DNA of 64,000 nt from Gavia stellata. Its lineage: Eukaryota; Chordata; Aves; Gaviiformes; Gaviidae. Below, piece after piece: positions 23,626-37,478 of the stretch (the stretch's first letter is position 1; the number at the start of each line of letters is the position of its first letter). The notes below the pieces were generated by a model. It was not told where the DNA came from. It did not search any database and saw only the letters and a list, made by a program, of their open reading frames with translations. Made by a program: the position numbers and the translations under genes. The DNA lies in the NCBI RefSeq assembly GCF_030936135.1, contig NC_082637.1:47556603-47620602 (forward strand), given 5' to 3'.

Positions 23626-26600
23626 CTCAGAAGCGCACATCTCCATCTGTGCCCTCAGCGATATCCCCATCCATGTGTCTTCTCTGTTTCTCCTCTCCCA
23701 GCAGCTGCCACTCTTTAACATGTCTGAACAGAGGCAGCATGTGTTTGGTTGAAGTTTTGGTGTGTGATATGGGATGCACACTAGTTTCGGTCAGCTGGAA
23801 GCAGCTGTGACTGCACAGGGCAGCTAATGGATTCTTCCCTGCAGGGCACCCTTGCAGCCCCTGGCTACAGAAAACCTGTTATTTGTGCCGAGTAACAGCT
23901 GGGTGCAGTCTCTCAGCATAGTGTGCTGTGCCCCTGCAAGACAAACTCTTACTGAGTAGGCTCCCAAAACATCACAAGGTATTCAGGGTCTACCTAAATA
24001 GTGAACTCTGTTTTGCTGCCTTCTGGTTTGCTTATCCTGTGATTGTGTGTTGTTACTTGATATCTATGAAATACTTAAAACTGAAATTGAAATCAATTGC
24101 ACTTCTTGTTTGTTAGCAGCAAAGTGTCTTTTGAAAATGGCTCCTCCTCAAGGATGTCAGAGTGTCCACTGGACATAACAGTTGAAAACACAGGAGCAAA
24201 AATTAAAGCAAATGGAGTTGAAAGTGAAGCTATTCAGAAATTAAACGTGTGAAAAATTTGTCACAGCACTGACTTACTTTGAAGGTATCTGCCTTCAATT
24301 ACCAAAGATGAGTCTTGCAAAGCTCTGAGTTAGTATGAAGACTGAGGAGATGCTTTCTTTCATGTCTAGCTCACTAGGCAAAAATTGTTATTCTTTATCA
24401 GAAGAAACTACAATAATCCATCCCTGTGATCAGCACCTCAGCAAAGACTGCTGTAATGATTTATATCTGAAGCTTGTGGTGGGCACCGGCTTTACCTGGT
24501 GTAAATGCTGCAGTTAATTTTCTCTGTATAAAAAATGCAGTACCAGCAGGTTGCTATAGTTCCCAGGGTACTCCACAGTCTCTTATTTGACTTCAAGTAT
24601 CCATTCAAGAGCCCTTAATCTATTTTTCTTCATTTGCAGCTTGATGCAAAAGCTATGCTCGCAGGAACCATGTAGTTGAAAAGCGCTGGACAAATGAGGA
24701 AGGTTCTTGGAGCAGGTCACCTGACTGTGTATGGAGCTAATGGATGAAATAAAAATTAATTTAAACTGCAATTTGTAATGCTTACCTGCTAGGAAAATCT
24801 TTTCTGTGTTACTGCAGGCAGAATTATATTAATAGAAAGGTCAGGAGTGAAAGAGATCAGCAAGCACATGAGAATTTGGACATACTTGGCTTAAATGTCC
24901 ACCAGGGACACACAGAGTGCAGGGTCCACTGTGAAGCATTCATTGAATGTCCTAAAGACTTGAAAATGTGTAGGAATTGTGGTGATGACTGCCTTACAGG
25001 AAGCAGAAATAAACATTATTGTACTCATTTTAATTGTTAATTAGACATAGAAATCTAAAAAGAAAATAGGATTTTTTTTCCTGAATGTCAATAGGAGCAG
25101 ATTTTTTACTGTTGAAAGAGTCTGAAGACATCTGGGTCCCAATAATCATTAACTTTGGGAAACAATTGGTTTCAACAAAATGACAATCATGTTGGTGCAT
25201 TTGTTTCTCTATTTTTCTTGGCTAGTATGTTTTGTTTTCTGACTTGCTTCTGTAATAGCAGTAGGGGAGGGGAACAAGTCTGTTCCATGTCAGGCTTAGT
25301 TTTAACTCCTGTTGGGGCTCTTTTATTGTTTGTGAGTTCCTTTTAAAATATATTGAGTAGGTGTGTAGTAGTCTCCACAGAATGTGGGTATGGTTTTAGA
25401 TGGAATCTTTTAAAATACTTCATCTGACTTCTGAACTGAACACTATTTTAAATATGAATAGATGATAATTCTTTTGAAAGCCCTTTTGAAAGGGCTGGAG
25501 TGAAATAAAAAAAAGTTTAGTTGACATTATGTGGCATTCTTATGAAAGACTGTCTTAGGACCTGTAACCCAACCAAGGGTGGGCTGAGGAGGATTGTCTT
25601 TATAAGCATCTTTGAATACAACTTCCTTTTAACAGGCTTTTGAATGCGGAGGAGTGTGTTCAAGAGATCAGCAGAATGCACTTTTACAGATTAACCACTT
25701 GGTGTCATGAAAGCATAGCCTGGCATTTCTCAGATGTGATGTCAGTCAGGCTGACTGTGGCTAACATTGTGTAGGCTTATTTTTAAGATGTGGCTTCAGC
25801 AAAAGGTTGGCTCATCAGTTTCTTTATTCTTAATTTTCTTTTCTCTTTTCCCATCTTTAGGTCTTCATGACGAATTTTCTTTTTTTCCCCTCATCTTGCT
25901 CTTTAGCTGCATATTTTTGTTTGCTAAAATGCTGGTAAAACCAAATCCTGCTGGAATGTGTTTGGCAGGAGTTGTATGCAAGAAACACAAGCCTTTCCTG
26001 GGATATTTTCTGTGCTCAGAATTTGTCCCCAGAGTTGCAGCTTGAAAGAATGAATCTTTAAAAGAAGCTCTCTGGCCTTAAAATGATTTATACAGGGGAG
26101 TAAAGAAGTAGGTTACGTGTCTACTCAAAAATTAACAAAACTCCCCACTGTTTTAATTAGGGAAAAGGATGCTGTAAACTGAGCAAAGAACATCAAGGAT
26201 GGCTAGATTACAATCTGATGTTCCTTTTTAAGATTTAAATGAGCTTTTTTTCTTTTTCTGTATTACACTGTTTCTAAACTTTGTGCAAGCATTCAGCAAG
26301 ATACTGAACAGTCTGTCTCCATCCCTCCCACCTAACAAACATTTTGCAAAGCCATATTAGCAACAGTTTTGCTATCTCTGTCCTGGGAAAAGCACAGTCC
26401 ATGTTGCAGCTAGTTTCCCTGCCACTATGCTGCTTTGAGAATGGAAAGGTGAAGAAGAAAGTAAGGAACAGGTCTGATGAGCCAAATGGAGAACGTAATA
26501 TAGAAATGTGGAGTAGTATACACATTTCTAGCCAAGAACTTCCTCTGGAGAAATGTAGTGTGCTGTATGTCATGTATCTCAAATTAAAACACAGGGTCAT

Positions 26601-28000
26601 ATCTAATACCATAGTGTCAAGGTATTTTAGATTATCTAGCATCTAGGTCTGTCCCCAAGTTTAACACCTCGAGTTCATCTTTGAAAGTATTACAGCTTCG
26701 TAGAGTTCATGGCTTCTCCTTCAGACAGAGCAGAACTTACTCTGAAACCAAGTAGGTTCATCTGGATACTCAGTTGTTGTCTACTTGCTTACTTAATTGT
26801 GTAGCTCAGGGGCTCATGTTCTTATGCCAGTATATCTGTCAGAGAATCCACAGCTCACTTCAGTTTTGTGCAAGTTCCCTCTGCAACAAAAATGAAATTT
26901 AGGTTATGACTGCGTCTTCGAGGAAGCATTCCTCAGAAGGTGTATTTGTCCAATAATGAGTTAAATTTAGGTTGGGATTTACTGAAGCGATGATTTGAGA
27001 AAGACACCTTCTGAGAACATAGAGGCACAAAACCAAAACAGAGTAGATCCTATTAACTGTAGTTTACTGTAGCCTAAGATGAATACAGTCTGAATGCTGG
27101 TTCTTTCAAGGCGCAAGCAACCCTGTCAGAAAAACAATTAAAAAAGACACTAACCCACTTTTGAGTTAATAAGTGGAAGCTGTAGTGAACTCTAGACAGT
27201 GAAGTCCTCTGACTCTGCTGCTGACTGATGCATTAGCTGTGGTATTTTTCAGAAAATGGAAGGAAAATGTGATAAATGCTAATGAGGATTGTATGTTGTT
27301 GTGTATATAGTCTTTCTAGTTATGTAAATAATTGGCTGTCACATCAGCTGCTTGCTATTTCCTAGCTAAAGCTTCCTGATACTTTAGTGCTGTAATTCTT
27401 TGAAATCTAATGCAAATATATTTAGAACGCAGGTATGAGGTTACAAAGCGTTGTGGCTTACAGGGAATTTCCATATACCATGCTTTTAATGAAGCTTCTT
27501 TTACGATCCAGTTGATCACCCCAGCCTTTGACATGGTATTCTGGTACTTGGCAGCTTTTCCTTTTTCCTAAATCAAAATTGGCCTGTGGGTATCTTAACC
27601 ATTTGGATGTGGAAATACAATTTTCTGTCCTCCAAGGCTATCAAAAATAGTCCAATTTGGAGAAAATGTCTTGTCTCCTTGAAATAAAGAAGAAGAAAAG
27701 GCATATGTAAAGCTACAGAATCATCTTGCACTTATTATATGCCATATCCCTGTCACTGCTGCGACTCCTTACACATCCACTCTGAATCAGTTTAAATTGT
27801 CATTAGCATTCCATGTAGTGCAGCGTATAATAGGGATTGCAGTGCTGATACTAGGCGAGTGGCAACGTGAACTTCAGGGGGTTGTTTAATATTCATTGTA
27901 CATGCTTTGAAAAAAGACAGAACACGTTTTTTGAACTCCGCTGCACATCTGTGCATCGTTGCATGTGTATTGTGGGCCCCGGTGGCCGCTTGAACAAGCT
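23626..28000. other. Intergenic region without recognisable gene
   Basis: About 4.4 kb with no exon, RNA gene or transposon that I can support. Short ORFs (25767-26045, 26344-26646, 27792-28025) match nothing I know. Confidence 0.5.
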
Positions 28001-28108
28001 GGGCCAAATCTGCCCTCAGTTGCACCGTTAAAAATCTGGAGAAATTCCATTCTTTTAAAAAGAGAGATACCCTATTTACACCACTGTAGCGGAAGGCAGA
28101 TCAGGCCC
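28001..28108. repeat. Ancient foldback repeat (GGGCC..ATCTGCC type)
   Basis: The left arm GGGCCAAATCTGCCCTCAG and the right arm, reverse-complemented, GGGCCTGATCTGCCTTCCG match over about 35-40 bases with a short spacer. This is the 'GGCCAAATTCTGCTCTCAGTTACACTGG' kind of palindromic interspersed repeat common in turtles, crocodiles and birds. It is badly decayed, so it is old. Confidence 0.6.
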
Positions 28109-31100
28109 GCTGTTTGTTTCTGGCTGCTGTGATCAGCTGATAGTCTGTGCTTTATGATATTACAGGTCTATAGGGGTATGTATACAACAGTCTCAATTCA
28201 ATTTGCTGATTTTAAGTAAACACACTGCACTGAGACTCTTCTTAGGAAGAAATAAAAAAGAAAAAGGAATGAGTGCCAGCCTCCTCTGATTTCAAAAAGG
28301 GTCTTTTGGAAGAGTGTCCGGGTCCCTAATCTTCCATGTTCTTCTACGTGTACCTACGCCCCTGAGAGCTTCTCTTGTCCCCAGGGTCAAAGCATTAGAT
28401 CCTCTTGGATTTTCTTGGCTGTAATGCTGGGTTTCTAGGTGAAAGTTTTGCATAGTAGTGTGTCAATGTATTTAAAGTACTTCTTCTTAGAAACTGCAAG
28501 ATCATCTCTTGCTGCGGATATTCTGCTGTACTTCCTTGCTGAGTGCTAGAACCAAGACCAGTTCTCACGTGGCAGATATAGGTGTATGTCAGGTAGTCTG
28601 ATAAATTGATTTTGTTTTTTATTTATCTTGAGTTATGTGGTTCTGTCTGCCCTTTTCTAATATGTTTAGTTTATGTTACACAGCTCATACGATTCTTCCT
28701 GTAGCTACAGAAATTTCAGGATTAACTTTATATTGAGCTGTATTCGAAGGAAACTGAGATGCACAAGAATGTTACTGGGAAGAGTGATTTTTGTTTGTTC
28801 CTGTATGCCTATCGTCAGTATAAATGATGCTAATAAAGCATGTATGAGCTAAGATTCTTTACTTTGTGGTCCTTGGTATTTAGAAGCAGAACATTTCTGA
28901 ACTGACTGTAAATATGGAAAAAACTTTTATGCCAGCTGTCATTGATAGCTAGTTCACTGTAAAAGTATAATGTATGATGGTTATTAGAGGTGCTTTGTAA
29001 ATATGGCAAAGATGTATTATTTTTAGATACAACTTTTGAAATTAGGGGAATATATTGAACCACCTTTACACAGTGCCTGGATAAATAATCTAAGATATTT
29101 TTCTAACCTCTGCCACCACAGTTTATAAGAATTGGCATTTATAACACTTCATTCTGAATCACTGACATTACGTGACTGTATGTTTATTCTTTCAGTGATG
29201 CTGGTAACAAATTTGCTCAGTTCATCATGTAGGGTTTTTTTTTCTAGCTGCCAACCAACCTGGAATCTGAATTCTGAGCATTTTTTCCTAACTTCATTGG
29301 CTCCATCCTGTTTGGTAGCAGTGATAATCTTTGTGAAGGTATATGAGGAAAAAAGTTTATATGACTCCCTCCTTGGGGCAAAGGTAAAGGAAAAAACACT
29401 GTAATAAAAATTTGAATGGAAAACATTAAATTGATAAAAGTTGTAAAATTGATGCAATTGATGCAATTGAGTTGTTAAATTGATGCAAGATGTAATTGAT
29501 CTGTAGAGAACTGCAATCAGTGGTTGTAGTTTAGGCTAGGATTTTGACGAAATTTAGGTAAATTTGATATACTTTCCACAAGTACATGTCACTATTAGCA
29601 TGCGCTCCTGGCATTTCTGTTTGTGGTTCCGATTCTTCTTACTTACATGAAAGCAACTGAATAAACGGTCAGTAAGCACTTACTGACTGACTGTGGTACT
29701 AAATGTGACCTGCAAGCTCCTGTTCACAGCCGTTGCTCAAGTACAACTTCATGTCAGCCCAAATCTGTGGTCCTGCTTCTGCTTACAGAACAGTGATACT
29801 CATGTTGTTGTTTTTACCAGCATACTGCTGTACACACCTGTGACATCCCTTCCTGACACCTCTGATGACATCATCTTGCAGCAAAGAATGGCTGCTTTTG
29901 TCCTTTTCACTGATGATAGTCTACAAAAAAGACCACAACCACCAATTAATCTGTTTAGTACTCTAGGCTGAGCAGTGCATACACTGTGTTGCACTGACTA
30001 AAAGTGTGTCTTTACCTAACCCTGAAGTGTCACTGAGTGACTTTGAAGCCATCTTTCGTGTTGCAATGGATTTATCTTTGCTCCTTTCTTCTCACACTGC
30101 AGCCACATTTACTTGCTCAGCCAGATGACTGTGTTATCTGCCTAGAAACCCATTTGCCTCCTGTCCATGTGGTGATGATTTTCATCATCCCTTCTCACAT
30201 TAGTCGTCTTGACCACACAGTGACTGCCCATCCACTTCATTCTTGTTGGGTTCAGCTTCCATCAGCTCTTCAGCAGAGTGTTGATTTAGGTGAAGTATTA
30301 TGAAACCTGTGTGAGGATAACCTTTTCTTTGTCAAAAAAAGTGCAGAAGGCAGGGCAATCTCTTGTCCTGTTGCTGTCTTTGGCACGGCTGTAGCGTACC
30401 AGCTGTCCCAGTTGATAAATTTAAGGAGTGATAATGCTAGAGAGGAGTTTGGGCTTTGTTACTTCATAGTGAAAAGTCTTCAGGGCTAACACTAGTTGAC
30501 GCAGGAGAAAAAAGATCGGGAGATTGCAGTTTGGAGGTTGTTTAATGCTGTGTCAAGAAGACAAATACTTCCTTCATCTGTGAGTCATCTCTGTAGAAAA
30601 AAATAATTAAAGAAACTAAAATTGAAGTGCAATAGCTGGAAATTACTCTGCATGATAAGAATAAACAGAGACCAAGCAAACAAAAAGCCACAAAAGGAGT
30701 AAGAACCAGAGGGCTATATCTTGTATTTCTTTGGTGTTATGGTGATATGACTCATCCGTCTGTGGCTTCCTTTATTTGTTATTCATTAATCACTCCACAA
30801 ATAACTCCCTGACTCATCTGAGCTTGGAGCTAAACATCTTAATTTTTGAAAGAAATCTAATGTTTAGGAGAGTTGCTGAGTGACAAAACTGTACAACATT
30901 TGTGTCTATGAATTGCTGGGCCTTAAGTAGGAGAGCTTCAGATTTTTCCCCGCTGGCCCACCGTTCTTCTTCAAACCTGCCCTAAAGGATACACCTCTCT
31001 GAGCACGATAAACGTTCAGTCACCTTGCTTGTTGAGTGTGGTCTTAAATGTGAAATAGAGCACTTTAGCAGTCACGTACTTCTTGTAAAATGGAACAGAC

Positions 31101-34100
31101 AAATGTATTTATTTGTTCTACGTCTGATTTGAAGCTGTGCTTTAAGGGTGAAAGGTTTTTTGTCTTACTTCCCAGCTAAGATATCCCAGCGGAGATTCAG
31201 CTGACGTTATATCTGGCTGTGCAACCTGCGTTTAAGACTCTCTGCTGCTTATGTATCTTAGGAAACTTTTTTTCTCTTAAACATCAGTACCAGCTCCGAA
31301 CAGAGCTGCTCCCGAGTGCAGCAAGCCCTGAGGTCTCTGGAGGATGCTCTGTCAGGGAGGGCTCCACTAGATGGCAATGTGTATCCAGCTTCTGTCGCCG
31401 TCAGCTTCAGTGGGGGATCGTCCAAGTGCCTCAGCAGATTTTGCTGGTGGAATAAAACATTAAAGAGCTCCGTATGACAAAAACCTTATTTAATTGAATA
31501 ATCTTGATTATTTTGTTTAAATTAAAACCATCGTTCGTTGTTTTACTATTGCCAGATTAATGTGCAAAAAAAGGGATTGTTTTGTAAAATATATGTTTTC
31601 TTTCCCTGCCCCACTCCGTGTCATAAAATGTATCTTTGTTCACACAGTATTATTTTATTGAGACAGATGATTTTGTATAGCAAATACAAGTAATTATGTC
31701 CATTCATAATTCAAATAATACCCTTTTTTTGTGAAGGAAACATGGCAAGTTAATTGTGCCTGTCTTTGTATCACTTTCTCTGCTTGGCTCTAGCTAAATT
31801 GAAGATTGCTTTTGAGAGCATCCTGACTCATACACGTAAATTGTAAACCACCGGTCAGTCCCCTACGGATTAGGGAGGTCTTTGTGGGGCAGATGGATGA
31901 GCGACGGATGGGGGTTGGGGAGCGAGGAGGACGGTTTCTCTTCTCAAAAGAGATAGGCAGGAAACACTTTCCCAGTGATGAAAGGCAGGAATAACTCCCT
32001 TTTCAGCCTGCGTAGAAGATATTCCTCACTCCTTTATTACTGTTGGGCTCTGGTGCCTTCCTTCTGTACGGGAAGCAATGGGTAGCTAGAGCTGGTCCCC
32101 GGGGCTGGGTGCAGTAATACCTGGGGAGTGGAAGAACTCGGTGCACAAGAGGCTGCATTTCACAGAAGCAAAGCGAAATCAGGGTGATACTGAGGGAGTC
32201 TGTTTTAGCAGATTTTTAACAGCACATCACACACCCACAAAAATGAAGCTCGTTTGTGAGACAGCGGAGGAAGAGGGAGCAGGGCTGTGGGAGAGAGAGA
32301 AAAACAGTTCCTCCACGAACTACAGTGCTATTAAGACCTGGTTCCTAGTGGATGCCTGCGCCTTATGAGGTCTAATAGGTATGGACACCAATCTAATCTT
32401 TGCTGGCAATTGGAATATTCAGAGTCTGCTGAGAAACACCAAGTTTCTCTTTCAAGGGATATCTCAGGTGACTAATAATGTCAGAATGCATGCTTTAGCT
32501 TCTCCATCTTGGGGGCACTAATGTGGTCTCTCTCCTTTCGTTGCCTGCCTATTTCCAAGCAGCTTCCTTTGAGACCCCTTTGTCTTATTTGGCTGAAATT
32601 GAATGTAAGGTTCAAATATTGTCAAAGGGAAGGAGACTGGACTGAGGTATGGGCACATAGCAAGAGTACGTAAAAGCAAGTTTTCATCCCTCATGGTGGT
32701 GGGGGGAAGAACAGTAAAAAAATTCAGTTTCTGTTCCTCGCCTTAAACTTTTGAGGATACACAAGGTCAGTACTGAGGAAATGAGGCTGAACGGTGTCTT
32801 CTCCTACACATGAGATGACATGTATTTTAACAAAGATGTAAATATTTTGGGTGATGGATATTCTTCTGAATTGGATTCCTCAGAGTGAATGGAAATCGAC
32901 TTCATTTTATATGCTGGTGGGCTGTTTGTCTCTCCTTTTGCCCTCCTTCTAGCCTCCTGAATTGACAAGAGCCTGCTAATTTTCACCACTAGAGTTTCTG
33001 AACAGTTCTTACCACACACGGTCACCAACTTTCCTATAACTAAGGCAGCTCTGTAGAAGTGCACATTGCTGATGGAATTCGAAAGACTTGCTTCTGTCTA
33101 ACTAAATCTGTGAGCTGTAAGCATGCATCTTTAAAGATTTCATTCTGGCATGTTGTTGAGTTTGTTCTGGTTAATTTAATATGGTAAGAAACTCTTTGCA
33201 CAATGTTGTTGCCCTGCCTAGTTGTAGTCTGTCTTTAGAGAATATTTAGGAATTTTGCAATATATTGGAACATCTCAATTTTCAGTCTGTTTAAAGCACT
33301 GAGCATTTTCACAACAGTGTTTCAGAAATATGTCTTTTGGTAACGTAAATGCATAAGGTAACGTGGACATGTTGAATTATCTGTCTGACTGGTGGCATAA
33401 CTGATTTCCATATTGATACGAGGCTGGCAATGTGATTCTCATTTTCTAACACTACCTAGCTGACCCTTCTTGATTCTTGCTGTATAAACAGAAGAGAAAT
33501 TTTTACTTCAGTGAAGTTCCAACAAAATTCTCACATACCTCAACAGTGGCCAGGATTTCAGCCATACCATGTGAGGAACCTGTTCTGAAGGACTTAAAAC
33601 TAACTAGACAAAAGGTGGCATGAGAGAAAGTTTTTTTTTCCAGTCTGGAGGTGGGTAACTGAGGTGCAAGGAAGTTAGGCGGGACTTTTTGAAAAGCACA
33701 TAGATATGGAGAGCTACCTGGGAGCTATCAGAAATGCTTATGTATAATGCCAAACTAAACAGGATTCTCGCAGTCCCTCTGTAGTTCCTATACATCTCTA
33801 ATAACTCTAGTCCTGTGTGAATTGCTTGATAACAACTCGGTGGATGTAGGCATTGAACCGCTTTCCACAGCCATGTCTTGACACGGCCACGGAGCTTTGC
33901 TTTCCCATGCAGTGAGATTGTGCAATGAAATACCTTATTCAGTATAGATGCCTCATTCAAAATAAGGCCTTGTGATCTTGGTTGTTGCGTACTTGAAAAG
34001 TTCTGAACTGCATCTCAGTCCTGCAGGGATGTAACTGCAATTGCTACAAAAACAGTATGCAAATGAAAATCATGCCCCAAAACTACTTTGGGGAAAACAA

Positions 34101-35964
34101 AACCCAGCATGACCCAAGAAAACAGAAAAATCCCTTCCAATCTGCCACCTGATATCCTATGACTAGTTCTGCAATTCAGTCACCAGTGCAAACCAGACAC
34201 CTTGAGCATACTGAACATTCCCACCTTGCACGATGCAAAACTGCAGATAAGCTCTCTGCAAAAATATCAACCCAAAACTGAAACGCTTATTTAAAATTGG
34301 AGATGTGGTAGATGACAGCATCAACAACATATGTTGCACAGCATATGCGTAAATCAAGTCCCATCGATGGCTAATGAAAGGCTGTTCGATACGTTTAACA
34401 CTAAATTACTCTTGATTAAAAAGCTTACTGGAGAGATAAATGTAAACTATAGCTAGGTGCACTCACGTTAGACAGTTATGTGCTGAATCTAATTTGAAAT
34501 GGGTAAGTGCTAACACATTTAATTTCCTGCATACTCAGTGAGACAATGTTCGCATTTTTTTAAACAGTAATTTCGAGTGAGTCTTTCAAAGTACTTGAGT
34601 CAGCAACACAGCAAGAGTGTTTGGAAGGATGATCATGCAAATGGAACTTCAAGTGATTTAATATGCTCACCATCGCAGGTAGATAGTTTGATCTATGGCA
34701 TACTTAGAATGATGGAACAAGCTGTGTACATCGGTGGTGTATTTCAAGCTGTTAGTATTCTTAGCAAATAATGTTTAATATGGGTTTATTTTTAGTCTGG
34801 AAAACTTACCAGGAAGTGTGATGAATAGCAAAATTATGGAAGCAACAAATAAATGAGAGTGGATATCTGGATGTAATAGCAGAAGGGACAGAGAAAATAA
34901 GCTGGCTGGGCCACGCTGTAACTATTTTTGAGCTCCTTATACTAAATTGTGTCAGAACTGTGGTTTCTTATGAGTATTCCTCAGACTGGAATCTGGCAAT
35001 CTAAGAGGAATAGCATATGTGGTACTAGTCATCACAGGAAGGAAGGTACGTAACTATGTGGGAAAGGGTGCAACACCGAGTTCTGACTCAGTCAAAGAAG
35101 AGAAGCAAGTATCTCACTAATATCTGAGGTAATGAAAAGTACTGGAAGTCAGATAACTTTGTACCAGACAAGGGTGTTTCCAATTGCAAAAAGCCTTGAG
35201 GTGAAGGAAGGAAATATTGTGCGCTGATAAAAGGTTTTTAAAAAGGTAGAGTCTGTAATGATGTTTAAAAATATAGCCAATTCTGTTTGTGATACTTTTT
35301 GCCCAAAGGTAATTATATTGCATTCTAAACAAAGCAATAGGCATGTAGTCCTGTCCTAGCATCATCCTTTTAAAACTCCCAGAAAACAATGAGTGCACTC
35401 ACTCTTTTCTCAGCAGCACTCCCAGAATAGTTTTTGCCCTCTGTAGCAATCAGTATAAACAGTTTTTCACAAAAGAAATGTGTGCCTTTTTGGAAAAGGA
35501 CGTAGTCTTTGCAGCTCTGAAAGTCTGACTAGATAGACACTATTTGTTCTATTTTTGGTGGCACTTAAAATGGTTTTGAAATGTACTGATATCACTAAGT
35601 TTTTCAATGCAAAGGTATAGTTTGAACATAACTGATATTCTTATTTCTCTTCTGACCAGACTTTGGCCACAATTTCTGTGACAGCAGCAGTCTGCTCTCT
35701 GGTTTGGTGTCTGGCCCATAGCAGGAAAAGGAGACGTGAGGCCTCTGAACTATAGTGAGGCAGGGTAGCAGCTGGGTGGACACAGGTCTGTGCTGAACTG
35801 AGCAGGTATAATAACACGTTTGAACAGCTCCAAAACAGCTATTTTATTGTGCTTTTTTTTTCTGAAATTTCTGCTTCAAAGTAATAATTATTCTTGATAG
35901 TAATTTGTCTTTTGGTCCAATCTGGTTCCAAGCAAATTAAAAAAACACTGATTTCCAGGAGGAT
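28109..35964. other. Intergenic region without recognisable gene
   Basis: About 7.9 kb with no exon I can support. It contains a short repeat remnant at 33505-33564, a perfect 9-base inverted repeat with 2-base spacer at 29668-29687, and three TTGATGCAA copies around 29448-29490. A patch at 31290-31450 and another at 31830-32300 are slightly richer in GC than their surroundings but carry no family signature. Confidence 0.5.
33505..33564. repeat. Fragment of ancient palindromic repeat (GGCCAGGATTTCA type)
   Basis: ACTTCAGTGAAGTT is followed by GTGGCCAGGATTTCAGCC, the order seen in the old amniote repeat whose arms read GTGAAATCCTGGCC. Only one arm and the centre are clear. Confidence 0.45.
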
Positions 35965-36115
35965 AGAAATTATGGTAAAGTCTACATTGAAAGGGACCCT
36001 GGTGATCACCTCATCCAACTTTCTGTTGAAAACAGGGCCCTGGATTAGGTTATCCAGGGCCCTGTCAAGCTGAGTCTTCAGTGTCTCCAGCAAAGGAGAT
36101 TTCACCCCTTAAGCA
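35965..36115 (-). mobile_element. CR1 LINE 3' fragment (older copy)
   Basis: The reverse complement of a CR1 3' end: AAAGGGACCCTGGTGATCACC is followed by the TCCAAC, CAGGGCCCTGGATTAGGTT and CAGCTGAGTCTTCAG segments. On the minus strand it still encodes a recognisable C-terminal CR1 ORF2 peptide (LETLKTQLDRALDNLIQGP). It is truncated at its 5' side after about 150 bp. Confidence 0.8.
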
Positions 36116-36124
36116 TTTAGTTGT

Positions 36125-36885
36125 CACAGAATCATACAGAATCACACAGAATGACAGGGGTTGGAAGGGACCTCTGGAGATCATCTAGTCCAACCCCCCC
36201 GGCAGACCAGGTTCACATAGAGCAGATTGCACAGGAATGTGTCCAGGCGAGTTTTGAGTATCTCCAGAAAAGGAAATTCCACAACCTCTCTGGGCAGCTT
36301 GTTCCAGTGCTCTGCCACCCTCAAAGTAAAGAAGTTCCTCCTCATGTTTAGGTGAAACTTCCTATGAGCAAGTTTGTGCCCGTTACCTGTTGTCCTGTCA
36401 CTGGGCACCACTGAAAAAAGACTGGTCCCATCCTCCTGGCACCCACCCCTTAAGTATTTAGAAGCATTAATAAGATCCCTGCTCTCAGTCTTCTGTTCTT
36501 CAGACTAAAAAGACCCAACTCCCTCAGCCTTTCCTCGTAATCATGAAAGATGTTGCAGTCCCCTAATCATCTTCGTAGCCCTGTGCTGTACCCTCTCCAG
36601 CAGTTCCCTGTCCTTGAACTGGGGAGCCCAGAACTGGCCACGGTACTCCAGGTGCGGCCTCACCAGGGCAGAGTAGAGGGGGAGGATAACCTCTCTCAAC
36701 CTGCTAGCCACACTCTTTTTGACGCACCCCAGGATGCCATTGGCCTTCCTGGCCACCAGGGCACATTGCTGGCTCATGGCCATCCTGTTGTCCACCAGGA
36801 CTCCCAGGTCCCTTTCCAGCAGGTCAGCCCCTAACCTGTACTGATGCATGGGGTTATTCCTCCCCAGGTGCAGTACCCTACATAT
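36125..36885 (-). mobile_element. CR1 LINE, 5'-truncated copy (antisense)
   Basis: This begins on the plus strand with the reverse-complemented CR1 tail (repeats of AGAATCA at 36126-36150, then GGGGTTGGAAGGGACCTCTG). It runs through the last part of ORF2, including the [20 protein letters not shown] peptide and the reverse-transcriptase C-terminal segment at 36541-36888. It is about 760 bp, the usual length for a 5'-truncated CR1. It is less diverged than its neighbours and is cut at the junction with the next CR1 near 36885. Confidence 0.92.
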
Positions 36886-36888
36886 CAT
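36541..36888 (-). pseudogene. Remnant of CR1 ORF2 (reverse transcriptase C-terminal region)
   Basis: A 115-codon open stretch inside the CR1 copy carries the CR1 signature [20 protein letters not shown], then [36 protein letters not shown] and [18 protein letters not shown]. It lacks the catalytic part of the polymerase and the endonuclease, so it is an inactive remnant. Its frame breaks downstream at about 36541. Confidence 0.88.
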
Positions 36889-37478
36889 AGAACAGTTAAG
36901 GTGGGAAGGGACCTCTGGAGGTCATTGGGTCCAACTCCCTTGCTTGAACAGGTTTCCCAGAACTGCGTCCTCTCAGTGAAGTATTTTTCTCCTATATCCA
37001 GGTGGAATTTCCGCTGGCACAACTTGTGTCTGTTGCGTCTTCTGTCACCATGCATCCTTGTGCAGAGAGTACCTTCACCTCCTCTGCATCTGCCCTTTAG
37101 CTATTGGAAGACTGTCATTAGGTATACTCTGAGCCCTCCCTTCTCTAGGCTGAACAAATCCCATTTCATCAACGTGTCTTTGTATACCAGATTTGGCCAT
37201 CCTCTAATCAACTTGGTGGCTCTTTGTTGCACCCTCTCCAGTTCTTCAGTGTCCTTCTTGAGCTGCAAAACAGAATGGATTATTCCAGGTGTGGCCTGAC
37301 AAGCACCAAGAGGAATAACCACAGCCCTCAAGCTGTTGGGTTACCTCTGGCTGACACAGCCTGGGACTCTGTTGGCCTCATTGCTGCCAGGGCACACTGC
37401 TCACTCAGGCTGAGCTTGCTGTCCCACAGGTACCTTCCTAGAAAAACTGTTAGGTGTCCCGAGCCAGGCAGTTAAGTC
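36886..37478 (-). mobile_element. CR1 LINE, second 5'-truncated copy (antisense)
   Basis: A new CR1 tail begins at 36886 (ATCATAGAACAGTTAAGGTGGGAAGGGACCTC) and continues through the same ORF2 3' portion, with more substitutions than the copy on its left. On the minus strand 37101-37331 encodes ERVQQRATKLIRGWPNLVY, the CR1 ERVQ.RATK.I.G motif. Its 5' end fades out near 37478. Confidence 0.88.

Noticed and set aside
23309-23810. Two overlapping plus-strand frames of about 150 codons
   Set aside because: They coincide with the degenerate tandem repeat, and the encoded peptides simply repeat its unit.
36121-37475. Plus-strand ORFs in the CR1 cluster (for example 36844-37299)
   Set aside because: They are antisense shadows of CR1 ORF2, whose coding sense is on the minus strand.
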